Assembly (NCBI GenBank): GCA_948665105.1
Contig: CAPNGW010000001.1
Coordinates: 1-25,136, forward strand
Origin: an uncultured Lachnospiraceae bacterium
GTDB lineage: Bacteria; Bacillota; Clostridia; Lachnospirales; Lachnospiraceae
DNA length: 25,136 nt
Direction of reading: 5' to 3'
A model generated the notes under the pieces. The model was not told the origin of the DNA, did not search any database, and saw nothing but the letters and a program-made list of their open reading frames with translations. Within the stretch, counting starts at the first letter, position 1. Every line of letters begins with the position of its first letter. Positions 23,093 to 25,136 of this stretch are shown here, piece by piece. Position numbers and translations under genes: made by a program.

Positions 23093-23100
23093 CCACAACT

Positions 23101-23115
23101 TTCACTTTTTGTGAA
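23101..23115. promoter_or_regulatory. TTCAC-N5-GTGAA site upstream of the DpnII-type operon (site C)
   Basis: Perfect inverted repeat with an all-A/T spacer. Read on the minus strand with two further bases it is TTCACAAAAAGTGAAAG, one base different from site B at 23963-23979 in front of the HTH controller gene. It lies between the methyltransferase stop codon and the dpnM promoter. Confidence 0.65.
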
Positions 23116-23120
23116 TTATC

Positions 23121-23906
23121 TTACTTCTGAAATACAAATATATACTCATGTGCCAGAAGCAAGAAATTATTATATTGTTTCTTCCAATAATCAGTCGAAC
23201 GACAATTATGTTGTTCTTTAATTATAATCTCTTTATTCACAAAACCTGCCTGCAAAAAGCATTCCATAGTTCGAAAACCCAACGGAATAACCTTTCCATA
23301 CTTTCTTACATCACCAATCATTACAGCACACATTTTCCCTTTTTTCAGAACCCTGTAAGATTCTTCTGCCACTTTTTTCATTTCAGCCAAAAATTCTTCC
23401 ACGCCAAGCAATGAGATATCCCCTTCTATCCCTTTGCTGTATCTAATAATATTGGCATACGGCGGATGCATACAAATAAAGTCAATACGACTATCTTTGA
23501 TAAAATGCAAGTCAGCAGCATTTCCATTTCGTGTAAAGATTTTTGAATTTGTTTCACATTGAAATTGTAAATTTGTTTCAGATATCGAAACAGATTGAGG
23601 ATTGATGTCAACCCCTACTGCATGACGATTGAGTAGCTTTGCCTCTACCAAGGTTGTTCCACTACCCATAAATTGATCCAAGACCCAATCACCGGGATTA
23701 GAATAGCGAAGTATCAGATTTCTTGGTACGTACGGTGACCAATTCCCTCGATACTTTCCTGAGTGTGTTGCATGGCTGCCTCTGTCCGGAAACGACCAGA
23801 CTGTCGTTGGTTCAAGCTTAAAATTATTCGGTTGTAAGCTTATAAGATATTCCTCCTTCTTTTTATCAGTTACATTATTGTAACTCATATCTATGTGAGA
23901 ATCCAT
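23121..23906 (-). CDS. DNA methyltransferase (N4-cytosine/N6-adenine type) of the second R-M module
   Basis: A 261-residue amino-methyltransferase. The SAM-binding motif WVLDQFMGSGTTLVEA (74-89) precedes the catalytic HPPY (147-150, in ICMHPPYANIIRYS); a conserved N-terminal block (GSHATHSGKYRGNW, 43-56) and the later LKKGKMCAVMIGD and HEYIFVFQK segments match a widespread family of N4/N6 methylases. Target base and site are unknown. It is divergent from the controller gene and shares its control region; site A lies 11 bases ahead of the ATG at 23906. It ends about 100 bases before dpnM. AT-rich like its neighbours. Confidence 0.88.
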   Translation of the reverse strand: MDSHIDMSYNNVTDKKKEEYLISLQPNNFKLEPTTVWSFPDRGSHATHSGKYRGNWSPYVPRNLILRYSNPGDWVLDQFMGSGTTLVEAKLLNRHAVGVDINPQSVSISETNLQFQCETNSKIFTRNGNAADLHFIKDSRIDFICMHPPYANIIRYSKGIEGDISLLGVEEFLAEMKKVAEESYRVLKKGKMCAVMIGDVRKYGKVIPLGFRTMECFLQAGFVNKEIIIKEQHNCRSTDYWKKQYNNFLLLAHEYIFVFQK

Positions 23907-23917
23907 ATCAGCATTCT

Positions 23918-23932
23918 TTCACAATAAGTGAA
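23918..23932. promoter_or_regulatory. TTCAC-N5-GTGAA site A (C-box candidate, methyltransferase side)
   Basis: Perfect 5+5 inverted repeat with spacer AATAA. It ends 11 bases before the methyltransferase start codon and abuts the -35 candidate of the controller promoter, so binding could both repress the methylase and activate the controller. Confidence 0.65.
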
Positions 23933-23961
23933 TTTATATAAATCTAATCTCATGAGATAAT
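23933..23961 (+). promoter_or_regulatory. Candidate promoter of the controller gene
   Basis: TTTATA (23933-23938), 17 bases, GATAAT (23956-23961). Four and five of six matches. Start of transcription would fall near 23968, inside site B. A 12-bp perfect palindrome ATCTCATGAGAT (23947-23958) lies in the spacer. Confidence 0.45.
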
Positions 23962-23962
23962 A

Positions 23963-23977
23963 TTCACAAATAGTGAA
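23963..23977. promoter_or_regulatory. TTCAC-N5-GTGAA site B (C-box candidate, controller side)
   Basis: Perfect 5+5 inverted repeat with spacer AAATA, ending 12 bases before the controller ATG and followed directly by the AGAGGTG ribosome site. Site centres A and B are 45 bases apart. Confidence 0.65.
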
Positions 23978-23989
23978 AGAGGTGTTTGT

Positions 23990-24226
23990 ATGCATTTTAA
24001 GAATGATACTGACCTATACCGTGTTATAGGCGCAAATATAAAATATTACAGAGAACAAGCAAAATTAACACAGGTACAACTTGCTGAGCAGGCTAAAATC
24101 AGCATCAGCTATCTTTCTAAAATCGAAGCAGCCGGATGCAATAAAAGTTTGTCTATATCTGTATTAAATCAAATTGCAAATGTACTTGATGTTGAAATTA
24201 GCAACTTTTTTAAGGGGGTAGTATAA
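23990..24226 (+). CDS. XRE-family HTH regulator, likely restriction-modification controller (C) protein
   Basis: A 78-residue protein made almost entirely of one lambda-repressor-type helix-turn-helix domain (about 12-72), with the HTH itself at LTQVQLAEQAKISISYLSKIE (split: LTQVQLAEQA and KISISYLSKIE). Size and position match C proteins of type II systems, which bind operators as dimers, activate their own gene and the endonuclease gene, and shut off at high level. It is divergent from a methyltransferase and ends one base before the next gene. The paired palindromes in front of it are the expected kind of site. A phage-like repressor is the alternative but no phage gene is near. Confidence 0.8.
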   Translation: MHFKNDTDLYRVIGANIKYYREQAKLTQVQLAEQAKISISYLSKIEAAGCNKSLSISVLNQIANVLDVEISNFFKGVV

Positions 24227-24227
24227 T

Positions 24228-24761
24228 ATGCCACGTTATGAACTCGATTTGCACATTGATAATATTGGTTCTCGCAACGATATTCGTATGAAAGTTGTAA
24301 ACGAACTCGCAAAAGAAATACCCGGTGAAGGGAAAAATGAACTTGCTTCAAAATACACCTATTATGTTGAGACATTAAATGACAATCGTCGCATCTATCT
24401 TCGCCGTCCAGCATTTTTACATAATGGTTTTGATTTTGTTGTTTGTGTTGAAGGTATTAATTTTAACCCTTCCGGTCGTCGCCGTGACTATCCTACTCAC
24501 GATGATATTCTAAATGACTTAAAAGAAAAGTATGATGAAGATCCTGAAAAATATAAATATTTATTTGTGGCTTTACGTGCAACCTATGATTGTGCATATC
24601 TAAATCTTGAGCCACTTAATTCATTACACTTTGAATCCGGCTTTCCATGTGACCTCTTGATAAAAACCTTAAAATGGTTATTTATCGAACAAGATATCAG
24701 ATATTGGAATTATTCTGGTCGTGATATGCTTTGGAACGGCATTTATAGTATAAATCATTAA
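24228..24761 (+). CDS. Unrecognised 177-aa protein, candidate restriction endonuclease of the second module
   Basis: I do not recognise the family. It begins one base after the controller stop codon, with AAGGGGG nine bases upstream inside the controller gene, so the two are cotranscribed. In C-controlled type II systems the gene in this place encodes the endonuclease. The protein is soluble, without signal peptide or membrane segment; it starts PRYELDLHIDNIGSRNDIR, has a basic stretch NPSGRRRDYPTHDD in the middle, hydrophobic strands FDFVVCVEGI and YKYLFVALRATYD, and an aromatic C-terminus (WLFIEQDIRYWNY). No clear PD-(D/E)xK, HNH or GIY-YIG motif could be placed. An anti-restriction or accessory role is possible. 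Confidence 0.6.
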   Translation: MPRYELDLHIDNIGSRNDIRMKVVNELAKEIPGEGKNELASKYTYYVETLNDNRRIYLRRPAFLHNGFDFVVCVEGINFNPSGRRRDYPTHDDILNDLKEKYDEDPEKYKYLFVALRATYDCAYLNLEPLNSLHFESGFPCDLLIKTLKWLFIEQDIRYWNYSGRDMLWNGIYSINH

Positions 24762-24782
24762 AGATTGTGGGACACTCTGGTG

Positions 24783-25136
24783 CTATGACTTTGTCCCTCC
24801 TGCCTTCGCCAGTATCCTGGGGAAAGCCGCCAGAAAAACGCTGGTAGTTACCAAAGCCGCCGTAATATCCGATACCGGTTCTGCCAGAAATACCCCAAAC
24901 ACCTTGTTTTCCAAAAACAGCGGCAGAAGAAAAATCAGCGGTATCATCAGAATAATTTTCCTTAAGCAGGCCAAAAACAGCGAAATCTTCGCCTGTCCCA
25001 GGGCCACAAAGGTCTGCTGGCACGCATTTTGCGCACCCAGCGCCAGGCTTCCGGCCATGTAAATCCGCATGGCCCACACGGTAATGTCAAAGAGCTCCGG
25101 TGAATCACTGTTAAATATCTTAATAAAAATCTGGGG
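24783..25136 (-). CDS. MATE family efflux transporter, C-terminal part
   Basis: The last 117 residues of a multidrug and toxin extrusion protein, an inner-membrane antiporter; the rest is beyond the right edge. The frame runs without stop from the edge (IFIKIFNSDSPELFDITVWA) into RIYMAGSLALGAQNACQQTF and VALGQAKISLFLACLRKIIL, typical of the tenth to eleventh helices of NorM/DinF-type MATE proteins, followed by two more hydrophobic segments and a short basic tail. The stop codon at 24783 is 21 bases from that of the convergent 177-aa gene. GC content returns to host level here, marking the end of the AT-rich island. Confidence 0.9.
   Translation of the reverse strand, partial: PQIFIKIFNSDSPELFDITVWAMRIYMAGSLALGAQNACQQTFVALGQAKISLFLACLRKIILMIPLIFLLPLFLENKVFGVFLAEPVSDITAALVTTSVFLAAFPRILAKAGGTKS

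Overview
The window looks like a chromosomal segment of a Gram-positive anaerobe of the class Clostridia, most likely Lachnospiraceae. This is inferred from gene content (a T-box in front of tyrS, two BlaI/M56 pairs, a ferredoxin-domain aldo/keto reductase), AGGAGG-type ribosome binding sites and a moderate GC content. It has a housekeeping part (1-18160 and 19314-20450), a short decayed stretch (18160-19310), and an AT-rich restriction-modification island (20511-24761) ahead of a MATE exporter cut by the right edge.

Region 1 (1-11420) is almost all on the minus strand. Reading in the direction of transcription there is an AI-2E-type membrane protein overlapping an OmpR-type response regulator and its histidine kinase, then a manganese exporter (mntP), a calcium/cation exchanger, metG, tatD, a BlaI-type repressor with its M56 membrane protease, and the 5' part of rsmA (ksgA). 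The blaI promoter sits in a large inverted repeat that supplies two operators.

Region 2 (11420-18160): tyrS on the plus strand follows a consensus promoter and a T-box leader with a UAC (Tyr) candidate specifier and an antiterminator/terminator. Convergent to it are a small metallophosphoesterase, a D-Ala-D-Ala carboxypeptidase, and a second BlaI/M56 pair. The second pair's promoter has exactly the geometry of the first but a different operator sequence.

Region 3 (18160-19310) is a gene graveyard. It holds the C-terminal end of an AlbA_2/HATPase_c_4-type regulator fused at a deletion junction to an N-terminal sugar-ABC permease fragment, a C-terminal sugar-ABC ATPase fragment, and an antitoxin-like gene followed by a PIN toxin cut off after 20 residues.

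Region 4 (20511-24761) holds two restriction-modification systems side by side. One is a DpnII-type (GATC) operon: Dam-type methylase, DpnA-type methylase, DpnII-family endonuclease. The other is a divergent module: a methyltransferase on one side, a C-protein-like HTH regulator plus an unrecognised 177-aa protein (candidate endonuclease) on the other. The most interesting observation is that the palindrome TTCAC-N5-GTGAA occurs twice in the divergent control region and once just upstream of the promoter of the DpnII-type operon; two of the copies match at 16 of 17 bases. This suggests that one small controller protein governs both systems.
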